A stretch of DNA of 32,468 bases, taken from Clostridia bacterium. GTDB taxonomy: Bacteria; Bacillota; Clostridia; Oscillospirales; CAG-272. The translations under genes were made by a program, and so were the position numbers. This document shows positions 15,780 to 24,136 of the stretch, one piece after another (positions within the stretch are counted from its first letter, which is position 1; every line of letters begins with the position of its first letter). A model generated the notes under the pieces. It did no database searches, was not told where the DNA came from, and saw only the letters and a program-made list of their open reading frames with translations. Where the stretch lies: assembly GCA_017466495.1 (NCBI GenBank), contig JAFTUB010000142.1:1-32468 (forward strand). The letters run 5' to 3'.

Positions 15780-17030
15780 ATGAAATTCACTCTGGGCTAT
15801 GCCAAAGAAGAAATCACCTTTACCCTGGATGACAAAAATCTTGCGGCGGTGATCACCCCCAATCCCCTGGATGTCCCCATCGGCGGCCGCGCCGAGGTGG
15901 AGCGGAGCCTGCGGGAACCCATCGGTGCGCCGCACCTGGGCGAGGTAGTCAAGCCGGGAGAGAAGGTGGTCATCATCACCAGCGACATCACCCGCCCCGT
16001 CCCCAGCTATGACGTGATCCCCCCGATTCTGGATGTACTCTCGGCGGCAGGAATCCCGGACGAGGACATTACGGTAGTCTTTGCCCTGGGCTCTCACCGC
16101 AAGCATAATGAGGAGGAACGCATCCGCCTGGTAGGCCGGGAGGTCTGTGCGCGTATCCGATGCATCGACTTTGATCCCGCCGACACGGTGCCCATGGGTG
16201 TGTCTGCGGCGGGAACCCCCTACGAGATCTTCACCCCCGTGGCCAAGGCCGACCGCCTCATCTGCGTGGGAAATATCGAGTTCCACTATTTCGCCGGCTA
16301 TTCCGGAGGAGCAAAGGCCGTCATGCCGGGGGTATGCAGCCGTGCCGCCATTCAGGCCAACCACGCCATGATGATCCGTGAGGGGGCCGAAACCGGTCGG
16401 CTGGAGGGCAATCCCGTCCGGGCCGACATTGAGGATGTGGTGCGCTTCCGTCCCATCGATTATATTGTCAATGTGGTGCTGGACGAGCACAAGAAGATCC
16501 TCCGAAGCTACGCCGGGCACTGGCTCCATGCCCATCGGGCGGGCTGTGCCTTCCTTGACACCCTCTACAAGGTGCCGATTCGGGAGAAGGCCGACATTGT
16601 CATCGTTTCGGTGGGAGGCTATCCTAAGGATCTGAACCTTTATCAGGCACAAAAGGGACTGGACAACGCCAAGTTTGCGGTAAAGGACGGGGGAACGGTG
16701 ATTCTCTGCGCCTCTTGCAAAGAGGGGCTGGGGGAGGCCTGCTTTGAGCAATGGATGACGGGCATGGCCCCCGAAGAGCGCATCGCCGAGATTCGCCGGA
16801 ACTTCCGCCTGGGCGGCCACAAGGCGGCGGCCATCGCCCTGGTGGCAAGGCAGGCCGAGCTCTGCCTGTTCAGCGACCTGGAGGCGGATTTTGTCCGCAG
16901 CCTGTATCTGACCCCCTTCGGCAGTCTTGATGCCGCCCTTACCTACGCCTTCGGCAAATACGGCGAGGATGCACGCATCACCGTCATGCCCTATGCCGGC
17001 TCCACCCTGCCCGATTATGTGGGGGAATGA
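15780..17030 (+). CDS. larA: LarA-family nickel-dependent lactate racemase
   Basis: 416 residues, the usual length for LarA. The motif FHYFAGYSGGAKAVMPGV (about residues 163-180) carries the Lys to which the nickel-pincer cofactor is attached and a catalytic His. GSHRKHNEEE (about 101-110) carries the other catalytic His. These enzymes racemise lactate or related 2-hydroxyacids using the nickel-pincer nucleotide made by LarB, LarC and LarE. None of those three genes is in this window, so the cofactor must come from elsewhere, or the protein may act on another hydroxyacid. The ATG has AAGGAG about six bases upstream. It has its own promoter and a 20-bp-arm terminator, so it is a single-gene unit. 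Confidence 0.92.
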   Translation: MKFTLGYAKEEITFTLDDKNLAAVITPNPLDVPIGGRAEVERSLREPIGAPHLGEVVKPGEKVVIITSDITRPVPSYDVIPPILDVLSAAGIPDEDITVVFALGSHRKHNEEERIRLVGREVCARIRCIDFDPADTVPMGVSAAGTPYEIFTPVAKADRLICVGNIEFHYFAGYSGGAKAVMPGVCSRAAIQANHAMMIREGAETGRLEGNPVRADIEDVVRFRPIDYIVNVVLDEHKKILRSYAGHWLHAHRAGCAFLDTLYKVPIREKADIVIVSVGGYPKDLNLYQAQKGLDNAKFAVKDGGTVILCASCKEGLGEACFEQWMTGMAPEERIAEIRRNFRLGGHKAAAIALVARQAELCLFSDLEADFVRSLYLTPFGSLDAALTYAFGKYGEDARITVMPYAGSTLPDYVGE

Positions 17031-17045
17031 GCCTGGTCTCACTGC

Positions 17046-17085
17046 AAAAAGAGGGATCCCGCCCATGGGCGGGATCCCTCTTTTT
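17046..17085 (+). terminator. Terminator of larA
   Basis: A perfect 40-base palindrome: AAAAAGAGGGATCCCGCCCA and its exact complement, ending in TTTTT. It is a strong intrinsic terminator 16 bases after the larA stop. Confidence 0.93.
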
Positions 17086-17123
17086 CGGGCCAAAAATTCC
17101 CTCGAAAATTTTTCGCAGCCCTA

Positions 17124-17152
17124 TTGCAAGACAAAACAAAACGTGGTATGCT
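17124..17152 (+). promoter_or_regulatory. Sigma-A promoter of umuC-yolD
   Basis: TTGCAA (17124-17129), 17 bases, TATGCT (17147-17152), 25 bases before the polymerase ATG. I see no Firmicutes LexA box (GAAC-N4-GTTC) around it. Confidence 0.75.
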
Positions 17153-17177
17153 AAGGCCAGGCGAGGAGGTGATTTTG

Positions 17178-18692
17178 ATGGAAAAGCAGTATGTGTGCAT
17201 TGATCTGAAGTCCTTTTATGCGTCGGTGGAGTGCGTGGATCGCGGCCGTGACCCCATGAACACCCCTCTTGTGGTGGCCGATGTGCGCCGCACCGAGAAG
17301 ACCATCTGCCTCGCCGTCACCCCTCCCCTCAAGGCTTACGGCATCTCGGGACGTGCACGGCTCTTTGAGGTGATCCGCACCGTGAAGGAAGTCAATCGGG
17401 AACGTCAGCGGCTTGCTCCCGGAGGACGTCTGCGGGGCGCCTCGGTTTTTGATGCCGAGCTGCGGACTAACCCCGCCCTCGCCCTGGACTATCTCGCCGT
17501 GCCGCCACGGATGGCCCACTACATGGCCTGCAGTGCCCGCATTTATGCGGTCTATCTCAAATATGTTGCCCCCGAGGATATCCACGTCTACTCCATCGAC
17601 GAGGTCTTCATCGATCTCACGGCCTATCTGCGGCGATCGGGGAAAACCGCACGGGAATTCACCTCCATGATGATCGCCGACGTTCTGCGCACCACCGGCA
17701 TCACCGCCGCCGCAGGGATCGGCCCCAACCTCTACCTGGCCAAGATCGCCATGGACATAGAAGCCAAGCACGCCGAGCCCGACGAAAACGGCGTCCGCAT
17801 TGCAGAGTTGAACGAGATGAGCTACCGCCGCCGGCTGTGGGGACACCGCCCCATCACCGATTTCTGGCGGGTAGGGGCGGGGATCGCGAAGAAGCTGGCC
17901 GATGTGGGCATTTATACCATGGGGGATATTGCCCGCTGTTCCCTCGGTCGTGACGGAGACTTTTACCGGGAGGAGCTGCTTTTCAAGCTCTTCGGGGTGA
18001 ACGCCGAGCTGCTCATTGACCACGCCTGGGGCTATGAGCCATGCACCATCGCCGAAATCAAGGCCTACCGCCCCGAATCCAACAGCATCGGCTCGGGACA
18101 GGTGCTGCAGACCCCCTACACCGCTGCCCAGGCGCGGCTGGCGGTACGGGAAATGGCCGATCTGCTGGCGCTGGATTTAGTGGACAAAAGGCTGGTCACC
18201 GATCAGCTGGTGCTGACGGTGGGCTATGACATCGAGAATCTGCGGAACGGGAGAACCTATGCGGGGGAGGTCACGGAGGACCGCTACGGACGGAGGATCC
18301 CCCGCCACGCCCACGGCACCGCCAATCTGGAGTGTGCCACCTCCTCCGCCCGGCGCATCACCGCGGCGGTAAGCGCCCTCTACGACCGCATCGTTGACCC
18401 CAATCTGCTGATCCGCCGGCTCAATCTCACGGCCTGTCGGGTGGTGGACGAGGGGGATGCCCCTGCCCGTCCCGCCGCCGGGGCACAGCTGGATATTTTC
18501 ACCGATTTTGCCGAGCTGGAGCGAAAGCAGAAGGCCGAGGCAGCGGAACTGGAGCGGGAGAACAAGATGCAGCGGGCCATGATCACCCTCAAGAAAAAAT
18601 ACGGCAAAAACATCATCCTCAAGGGCATGAACTTAGAGGAGGATGCCACCGCGAGGGACCGCAACAGCCGCATCGGCGGCCACAAGGCTTAG
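17178..18692 (+). CDS. Y-family translesion DNA polymerase (UmuC/UvrX type)
   Basis: 504 residues. The catalytic palm is clear: CIDLKSFYASVECVDRG (about residues 6-22; first acidic residue) and YSIDEVFIDLT (about 131-141; the S-I-D-E pair). A helix-hairpin-helix thumb and little finger follow. AQLDIFTDF near residue 437 resembles the sliding-clamp-binding QL-x-L/I-F motif, and a long Glu/Lys helical C terminus completes the UvrX/YqjW-like Firmicutes form, longer than DinB (about 350). It copies damaged DNA with low fidelity. The start at 17178 has GAGGAGGT seven bases upstream. The YolD-like gene follows by 8 bases. The class is usually SOS-induced, but no LexA site was found. Confidence 0.93.
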   Translation: MEKQYVCIDLKSFYASVECVDRGRDPMNTPLVVADVRRTEKTICLAVTPPLKAYGISGRARLFEVIRTVKEVNRERQRLAPGGRLRGASVFDAELRTNPALALDYLAVPPRMAHYMACSARIYAVYLKYVAPEDIHVYSIDEVFIDLTAYLRRSGKTAREFTSMMIADVLRTTGITAAAGIGPNLYLAKIAMDIEAKHAEPDENGVRIAELNEMSYRRRLWGHRPITDFWRVGAGIAKKLADVGIYTMGDIARCSLGRDGDFYREELLFKLFGVNAELLIDHAWGYEPCTIAEIKAYRPESNSIGSGQVLQTPYTAAQARLAVREMADLLALDLVDKRLVTDQLVLTVGYDIENLRNGRTYAGEVTEDRYGRRIPRHAHGTANLECATSSARRITAAVSALYDRIVDPNLLIRRLNLTACRVVDEGDAPARPAAGAQLDIFTDFAELERKQKAEAAELERENKMQRAMITLKKKYGKNIILKGMNLEEDATARDRNSRIGGHKA

Positions 18693-18700
18693 GAGGCAGT

Positions 18701-19126
18701 ATGCAGAATTACGACGATATCATCCACCTCTCCCGCCCGGAATCGGCGGCCCATCCTCCCATGCCGAGAGCGGCCAGAGCGGCGCAGTTTTCTCCCTTCG
18801 CCGCCCTGACGGGGTACGATGCCGCCATCCGGGAAACGGCGCGGCTCACCGACCGGGAGATCGAACTGGATGAGGATTCCCTGGCCATCCTGGACGCCCG
18901 GCTGCAATATCTGAACGAACACGCCACCGAGACTCCGCAGGTCACCCTCACCCACTTTGTCCCCGATTCCCGCAAGGACGGGGGCACCTACCGCCTCACC
19001 GATGGCAGGCTGAAGCAGATCGACACGGACAGACAGGAGCTCATCCTCTGCGATGGAAGAAAGATTTCCCTTTCCCACATCCTTGCGGTGGACTCCCCGC
19101 TGTTTGCCGGGACGGAATATGAATGA
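18701..19126 (+). CDS. YolD-like family protein
   Basis: 141 residues. The motif RAAQFSPFAALTGYDAAIRETARLTDREIELDED (about residues 26-59) is the hallmark of the YolD-like family, which is regularly found beside UmuC-type polymerases in Firmicutes. The remainder is beta-rich (THFVPDSRKDGGTY then LILCDGRKISLSHIL). Members are thought to assist the polymerase in SOS mutagenesis, in the manner of UmuD, but biochemical proof is limited. Its ribosome site AGGAGG overlaps the umuC stop, so the two are translated as a pair. Confidence 0.92.
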   Translation: MQNYDDIIHLSRPESAAHPPMPRAARAAQFSPFAALTGYDAAIRETARLTDREIELDEDSLAILDARLQYLNEHATETPQVTLTHFVPDSRKDGGTYRLTDGRLKQIDTDRQELILCDGRKISLSHILAVDSPLFAGTEYE

Positions 19127-19223
19127 GAAGACCACAGATGATCTTCTCCACATGGATATGAACGCCGGGAAAAGCAAAGCCGAGTTTCAACCTGCATGAG
19201 AAAAATTCTCTCCAAACAGGTTA

Positions 19224-19251
19224 TTGTTTTGATCGGGAAATGTGCTATAAT
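19224..19251 (+). promoter_or_regulatory. Promoter of the broken XRE regulator gene
   Basis: TTGTTT (19224-19229), 16 bases, TATAAT (19246-19251), about 45 bases before the ATG. The -35 match is moderate. Confidence 0.7.
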
Positions 19252-19296
19252 CATATCAGGATAAGCGCTGATCCAAAACAAATTGGAGGAACAACG

Positions 19297-20109
19297 ATGA
19301 TCAAACTCGGAGAAAAAATCAAATCTTTACGAAAGCAGAAAAACATCTCCCAGGAGGTTTTTGCCAACTACCTCGGCGTATCCTTTCAAGCCGTTTCCAA
19401 ATGGGAAAACGGGAACACAATGCCCGATGTGACGATGATTCCTGCCATCGCATCCTTCTTCGGCGTTTCCACCGACGAACTTTTTGATTTCAATCTGTTT
19501 GAGACGGAAAAGCAGGTTGAGGCAATCTGCCACGAGGCATATCAATACCGTTTTTCCGACGCGGCAAAATCAGAGCGCATTTTGCGTGACGGGTTAGGGA
19601 GATTCCCCGGGAACGATATCATATTGAACAATCTGCTCTATACGTTGGATTATCAAACCTGAGCGGAAGAAGTCATCACGCTTTGCAAAACGCTCATAGA
19701 ATCTACCAGGGATGATTCCGTGAAGTATGATGCCTGCCGAATCCTCGCATCGTGCTACCGAGAAAACGGCCGGAATGATTTGGTCCGGCCTACGCTTGAA
19801 ATCATCCCCGAGATTTATTTTTCAAAATTAGAGCTGATGGCATCTCTTTTGGACGGAGACGACAGCTACGAGGCCGCACAGAAGCAGAAGAATATCTCCG
19901 CAGAAGACTTGATCGATATGCTGATCATTGCGGGCAAGCGTTTGAGGGAAAACGGCGAAACCGAAAAAGCCGAATCTCAGTTCAGGATTGCCCAAAAGGT
20001 AATGGATGCGTTTGCGGAAGATTTTGTGGAAGACAGATGGTTTACCGCTACCGTTTATGCATACACAAGCGAACAGCGCAAAGAGGTAGAAAGGCTGCTC
20101 GCGGAATAA
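19297..20109 (+). pseudogene. XRE-family regulator with TPR-like tail, interrupted by an in-frame TGA
   Basis: A 270-codon frame is broken at one position only: TGA at 19660-19662. Before it lie 121 residues: an N-terminal helix-turn-helix (SLRKQKNISQEVFANYLGVSFQAVSKWENG, about residues 9-38) and the start of a repeat-like helical domain. After it the same frame continues without another stop for 148 codons (AEEVITLCKTLIE... to ERLLAE), clearly the rest of one protein. An Arg, Trp or Gly codon was probably mutated to TGA. The ATG has GGAGG seven bases upstream. The intact form would be a DNA-binding regulator with helical sensor repeats, probably controlling the membrane protein that follows. 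A truncated, still DNA-binding, 121-residue product may be made. Confidence 0.85.
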
Positions 20110-20197
20110 ATTTCCGCCCGGTTTTGGTAAATCAAAACGCCACCACAAAATTCTGCGCTCTTTTGGTTGGGGATGGCTACAAATTCGGCAGAGGGTA

Positions 20198-20226
20198 TTG
20201 TTTGTTCTGTCGGTTTATGGTATAAT
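20198..20226 (+). promoter_or_regulatory. Sigma-A promoter of the 20278-20769 membrane protein gene
   Basis: TTGTTT (20198-20203), 17 bases, TATAAT (20221-20226). The gene can therefore be transcribed separately from the broken XRE regulator upstream. Confidence 0.75.
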
Positions 20227-20277
20227 GGTGTGGGTGACGAGAACAGAGCAAAAAATTTGCCGCAAGGAGGTTGTCCC

Positions 20278-20769
20278 ATGAATCCCAAACAAAAAGAGGT
20301 ACGGTTATACAACGCATTGTTTCCTCTTTGGTCTTTGATGTTTTTTCCGCAGGTATGGCTCATCGTTATTCCCGGGAATTTCATCATTGACAGCATTGTG
20401 CTGATCATCAGCATGGCCGCGTTAAAGGTCGCCGATAAGAAGCTGTGTTACAAACAACATATATGGAAAATCTTCGGTTTCGGTATGCTCTCCGATGTCA
20501 TTGGCTCGGCATATATGATCCTGGTGATGGTGGTAGATGGTGTATTGGCCATAATATTGGACAAAACGCATTTATTCCGTATGGGTGATGAACCCCTTCT
20601 GACGATCCCCGCGCTGATCATATCGGCCGCGTTAATTTTTGTCTTCAACTACTTTATCACATTCAAAAAAATGGACAAACCGCTTCGCTTGAAAATGTCA
20701 ATCATATTTGCTGTGGTTACCGCACCGTATACGTTTTTAATCCCGTCAAGTTGGGTATACCAATACTAA
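20278..20769 (+). CDS. Small multi-pass membrane protein, unknown function
   Basis: 163 residues with four to five hydrophobic stretches: about residues 14-32, 35-52, 64-92, 104-126 and 136-158, separated by short charged loops (VADKKLCYKQHIWK, TFKKMDKPLRLK). I do not recognise a family motif. The N terminus is basic and polar (MNPKQKEVRLYN), so the N end is probably cytoplasmic. The ATG at 20278 has AAGGAGG seven bases upstream. It follows the interrupted XRE-type regulator by 168 bases and has its own promoter; in many Clostridia a regulator of that type sits beside the membrane protein it controls. Use is unknown. Confidence 0.75.
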   Translation: MNPKQKEVRLYNALFPLWSLMFFPQVWLIVIPGNFIIDSIVLIISMAALKVADKKLCYKQHIWKIFGFGMLSDVIGSAYMILVMVVDGVLAIILDKTHLFRMGDEPLLTIPALIISAALIFVFNYFITFKKMDKPLRLKMSIIFAVVTAPYTFLIPSSWVYQY

Positions 20770-20780
20770 GCCGAACAGCC

Positions 20781-20821
20781 AAAACACCCCGACAGAGCCA
20801 AAACATCTGTCGGGGTGTTTT
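20781..20821. terminator. Bidirectional terminator between convergent genes
   Basis: AAAACACCCCGACAG and its exact complement form a 15-bp stem with an 11-base loop. The A/T ends supply T-runs on both strands. It lies between the membrane protein and the minus-strand hydrolase. Confidence 0.92.
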
Positions 20822-20824
20822 CAT

Positions 20825-21757
20825 TCATCCGTTCACCAAAATCCACGCCGCCATGTCGTCGAGGACTTCGGCGGGGATGTGCCGCTCCCGGGAAAATTCC
20901 CGCTTGGCATCCGAAATTTTCCCGCTCAGCGCGGGGACAAAGGCGTGATTGAGGCCGGGATACAGGCGGAAGGTCACATTCTTCCGCTCACCCAACAGTT
21001 CCCGGTAGAGGGCGAAGTCAACTCCGGCCTTCACCTGGACGTCCATCTCCCCCTGCATCACCAGCATGGGCACCTGCACCTGCGCCAGATGGTCTGCCAC
21101 GGTGGGCTGTCCCATCTCCTTGAAGTAGTAGAGCGTGGTGCCGCCCCCCAGCCTTTGGGCTTTGGCCTCTTCGTCGGAGAGGTCATACAGCCCCTCAAAC
21201 TTGCGGCCCAGCTTGCGGATGGAGCCCCCTGCCAGCTTCCGCAGAAGAGCCGGCATCTCGGCCAGCATCTCACTGCTCTGCTCCATCAACACTTCCTCCA
21301 GCCGTCGGGGCGTGCCTGCCATGAGCACAAGCCCGGCGAAATCGCCCCCCTCAAGATGAATGCGGGGTGCCAGCATGGCGCCCATGCTGTGGCCGACGAT
21401 GAAAACTCGGTCCGGGTCGATGCGCGCATCCCGCCGCAGAAGCTCGGCGGCAAGGATGGCATCCTCCACCGTTTCTTCCCGCACGGTGATGGGGCCGCTC
21501 TTGTCCCGGAGCATGCGAAGGGCATGGGCGTAGGTCCGCTTGTCATAGCGCACCGAGGCAATGCCACGGGCGGAAAGCCCCTCGGCCAGATCCCGGAATG
21601 GGGTCAGCTTACCCACCTTCTCGTCCATGTTGCTGGAGCCCGACCCGTGGACAAAGACCGCAGCGGGGACCGGCCGCTCCGCGCCCTCGGGCAGGGTCAG
21701 CAGGCCGTTTAAGGGATAACGGGTGTTCTCACCCAAAACAATCTTTTCGCTGATCAT
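20825..21757 (-). CDS. Alpha/beta-hydrolase (dienelactone-hydrolase/esterase type)
   Basis: 310 residues. Alpha/beta-hydrolase landmarks are in order: oxyanion-hole segment FVHGSGSSNMDE (about residues 35-46), nucleophile elbow IVGHSMGAML (Ser near 122), acid QGEMDVQV (Asp near 239) and catalytic His in PGLNHAF (near 269). The N-terminal beta strand (EKIVLGENTRYPLNGLLTLPEG) resembles bacterial acyl-esterases of the S9-like prolyl/dienelactone class. There is no signal peptide, so it is cytoplasmic. The start has GGAGG upstream and overlaps the end of the MerR-type regulator as ATGA, so the two are one operon and the hydrolase may be the regulated enzyme. The substrate is unknown. Confidence 0.88.
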   Translation of the reverse strand: MISEKIVLGENTRYPLNGLLTLPEGAERPVPAAVFVHGSGSSNMDEKVGKLTPFRDLAEGLSARGIASVRYDKRTYAHALRMLRDKSGPITVREETVEDAILAAELLRRDARIDPDRVFIVGHSMGAMLAPRIHLEGGDFAGLVLMAGTPRRLEEVLMEQSSEMLAEMPALLRKLAGGSIRKLGRKFEGLYDLSDEEAKAQRLGGGTTLYYFKEMGQPTVADHLAQVQVPMLVMQGEMDVQVKAGVDFALYRELLGERKNVTFRLYPGLNHAFVPALSGKISDAKREFSRERHIPAEVLDDMAAWILVNG

Positions 21758-22488
21758 GTGTTCTCCTCCGGTTTCTCTCGGTAGGTCTCCACGCAGTAGC
21801 CCCGGTGGCCGCAGCCGGGACAGGTCAGCTTCCGGGTCGTGGGCGTATGGGCAGCCCAGAAGGCCTGCCGGAATCGGGGAACGAAGATCTCATGGCAGTG
21901 GGGACAGATGTAGGACACCCGGGAGAAATAATACCGGGACACCCACACTCCATAGGGCACCGCCAGGGCGGTGTACACCAGGAAAGGCCACCAGATCCCC
22001 TTCGCGATCCATAGGACAATGGCCGCCCACTCCACCACCGCCATGGGAATGCCGGTGAGAAGCAGAACCGTGTGCAGGCGTCTCATCATTTTTTTGTTTT
22101 CCATGATCTGTGCCGCGTCGCCGATGGATTCCGGGGAAAAGCTCTCCTCCTGCGCCAGGTGTGCCCGCAGACCGCGGATGCGCTCCAGCTGGTGCTTCTT
22201 CTGCGCCAGCTCCACAGTCAGCCTTGCCTCCTGCTCCTCGAAGATCACGGCGATAACCTCCGCCGAGTTTTCCTCCTTGAGCAGGGATGCAATGGTATCG
22301 ATGGACATATCCAGCTCCCGCAGAAAACAGATGGTCCGCATACGGGAGAGGTCCTCCTCCGAGTAAAGCCGGCGGCCGCCCTCGGTCAAAGCCGTGGGCA
22401 CCAGGATTCCGCGGGTATCGTAGTACTGCACGGTCCGCACCGACACCCCGCAGAGCTTAGCCATTTCCCCGGTAGTATAATTGGACAC
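21754..22488 (-). CDS. MerR-family regulator with membrane segments and zinc-ribbon tail
   Basis: 244 residues from a GTG start (22486-22488) with AAGGAGG eight bases upstream. The N terminus is the MerR helix-turn-helix (NYTTGEMAKLCGVSVRTVQYYDTRGI), followed by wings and a coiled-coil (about residues 72-107). A hydrophobic region follows, probably two or three helices near residues 130-165 (LLLTGIPMAVVEWAAIVLW, PFLVYTALAVPYGVWV). The end carries two pairs of cysteines, CPHCHE and CPGCGHRGYC, like a zinc ribbon. A DNA-binding domain tethered to the membrane with a metal- or redox-sensing tail is unusual for MerR proteins and suggests envelope sensing. It is the first gene of the operon with the hydrolase, under the promoter at 22510-22540. 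Confidence 0.85.
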   Translation of the reverse strand: MSNYTTGEMAKLCGVSVRTVQYYDTRGILVPTALTEGGRRLYSEEDLSRMRTICFLRELDMSIDTIASLLKEENSAEVIAVIFEEQEARLTVELAQKKHQLERIRGLRAHLAQEESFSPESIGDAAQIMENKKMMRRLHTVLLLTGIPMAVVEWAAIVLWIAKGIWWPFLVYTALAVPYGVWVSRYYFSRVSYICPHCHEIFVPRFRQAFWAAHTPTTRKLTCPGCGHRGYCVETYREKPEENT

Positions 22489-22509
22489 AGCACTCACCTC
22501 CTTGACGCA

Positions 22510-22540
22510 AGTATAGCACATTACGCCGCGTCACAAGCAA
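22510..22540 (-). promoter_or_regulatory. MerR-type promoter with 19-bp spacer
   Basis: Minus strand TTGCTT (22535-22540), 19 bases, TATACT (22510-22515). The over-long spacer is typical of promoters that MerR proteins untwist, and it contains an ACGC-G-GCGT dyad. Autoregulation by the MerR protein just downstream is inferred. Confidence 0.6.
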
Positions 22541-22578
22541 CCCCTCACCCGGGGGGATTTTTTGTTATTTTTTATTTT

Positions 22579-23962
22579 TTACCCTTCCGACAGGGAATAT
22601 TCCCCTCTCCCCACCGCTTTTCGCTCGGCGGCGAGGACAATGGTAAAGTAAACCCCGCACAGCACAATCTGCAGGACGGTGGATGCAGGCGTGGCCATGC
22701 CGATGTGAAAAAGAGAAACGGGAGTGATGCGGCTGAACAGGAAGGACAGAGGCAGGCGCACGCCGATGCCGCCGATGATCCCCTGCAGCATAACAAAGGT
22801 CGTCTTCCCCAGACCGTTGAAGTAGCCGATGAAGCAGAACAGAAAGGCGGTCAGCAGGCAGTCAATGGCGTAGGCCTTGAGATATTCATGGGCGAGAGCA
22901 ACGATGGGGGCGTCCTTGGAAAAGATTCCCGCCAGCAGATCCCCATGGAAAAAGGTGAGATAGAACATCACCACACCCGCCGAAAAGGAGGTGAGCACGC
23001 CGCAGAGCAGTGCCCGCCGTGCCCGCTCGGGCTTACCTGCCCCGATATTCTGGGAAACGAAGGCCGCCATGGCCTGCATATACGCAGAAGGGAGGAGCAT
23101 GATGAAGCCGCAGACCTTCTCGGCCACCCCAACCCCCGCCGATTCACTCAGCCCAAGGCTGTTGACGATGGCCAGGATGGCAAGGAAGGAGATATTCACC
23201 AGCAGATCCTGCAGCGCAATGGGAACCCCCAGCCGCAGGGTCATGCCGATATCCCTCCATCGTGGGCGAATGAAGGAGGCACCGAAGGCAAAAGGCAGCG
23301 GTCGGCGGCGGATCATCAGGTAGGAGATCGCCACACTTACCGCCTGGGCAAAGACGGTGGCCACAGCAGCGCCCGCCGCGCCCATGCCAAAGCCCCCCAC
23401 CAACAGCAGGTCCCCCAAAATATTCAGCACGCAGGCAATGGCCACCGTGATCAGGGGGGGTCTTCGAGTCACCGATCCCACGGAAAATGCTGCCAAAGAG
23501 GTTATACGCGGTGATGAACACCGTTCCCGCCGAGCAGATGATCACATACCGAAGGGTGTCGGCAAAGGCGGCCGCGGGGGCCTGCATCAGCCGGGTAAAG
23601 GCGGGGGCAATCAAAATCATCACCGCGGTGAGGATCACCGACAGCCCGCCGAACAGGCAAATGCCGCTGCCGATAACCCGTCCCGCTTCCTCACGCTCTC
23701 CCGCGCCGATCTTCCGGCCCACCAATACCGTCAGTCCCATGGCCAGCCCCGTCACCACGAAGGTGAGGGTATACATGATCTGACTGCCGGTGGACACCGC
23801 CGACACATACACCTCGGCCATATCCCCGCCGAACCGTCCGACGATCAGCAGATCCGCCGCGCCGTACATGGCCTGCAGGAGCAGCGCCAGCAGAACCGGC
23901 AGCGCAAACCGCAGCAGGGGTGAGAGAATTTTCCCCTCGGTAAAATTCTGTGCTTGCTTCAT
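22579..23962 (-). pseudogene. MATE-family multidrug exporter with a one-base frameshift
   Basis: Two overlapping frames make one protein of about 458 residues, the normal MATE length. The first (from ATG at 23960-23962; GGAGG upstream) reads KILSPLLRFALPVLLALLLQAMYGAADLLIVGRFGG through FGSIFRGIGDSKTP. The second continues with PLITVAIACVLNILGDLLLVGGFGMGAAGAAVATVFAQ to the end. The break lies in a run of seven G's (23454-23460, plus strand); removing one base joins TP to LITVA exactly as in MATE proteins. It could be an assembly or sequencing error, phase variation, or a true pseudogene. If intact, it would export cationic drugs against a sodium or proton gradient. A structured leader with a terminator precedes it. 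Confidence 0.9.
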
Positions 23963-24130
23963 TGATCTTCCTCCGTATCATGCCGTAAAAAAAGCACCGA
24001 ATAAGCATCACCGCGTGGGGCATCCCCTCTTATCCGGCCCCGCAATACGCTGCGGCAGCCTCCGACAGGATCCTTCTGCGACATCTTATCCGGCGCTGTA
24101 CTTACGATTTACAACATCCTCCGATGAACG
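23963..24130 (-). ncRNA. Structured leader of the MATE gene, candidate attenuator or riboswitch
   Basis: About 168 bases from the predicted start of transcription to the MATE ATG. The decamer GCCGGATAAG occurs twice (minus strand; 24029-24038 and 24085-24094). Either copy can pair with CTTATTCGGT (23996-24005), followed directly by GC and seven T's, which gives a terminator just before the ribosome site. A separate CCGCA/TGCGG stem lies between the copies. A small reading frame of 41 codons runs from an ATG at 24084 to a TGA overlapping the MATE ATG, but its ribosome site is poor. None of the riboswitch classes I know fits. Confidence 0.55.
23987..24038 (-). terminator. Leader terminator hairpin before the MATE gene
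   Basis: GCCGGATAAG pairs with CTTATTCGGT (eight Watson-Crick and two G-U pairs) around a loop that can hold a small GGGG/CCCC stem. GC and a run of seven T's follow. It lies upstream of the coding region, so it can act only if the leader conditionally terminates transcription. Confidence 0.6.
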
Positions 24131-24136
24131 GTTAAC

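Noticed and set aside
15642..17093. A 483-codon minus-strand frame opposite larA
   Set aside because: larA has complete family motifs, a promoter and a terminator; the antisense frame crosses both and has no family features.
19127..19200. A weak GAGAAGA/TCTTCTC inverted repeat after yolD
   Set aside because: The stem is short and no T-run follows, so no terminator could be supported.
22545..22578. A C-rich/G-rich hairpin with T-runs on the plus strand after the MATE stop
   Set aside because: The stem is only about four pairs and the T-run is on the wrong strand for MATE; I did not call it a terminator.
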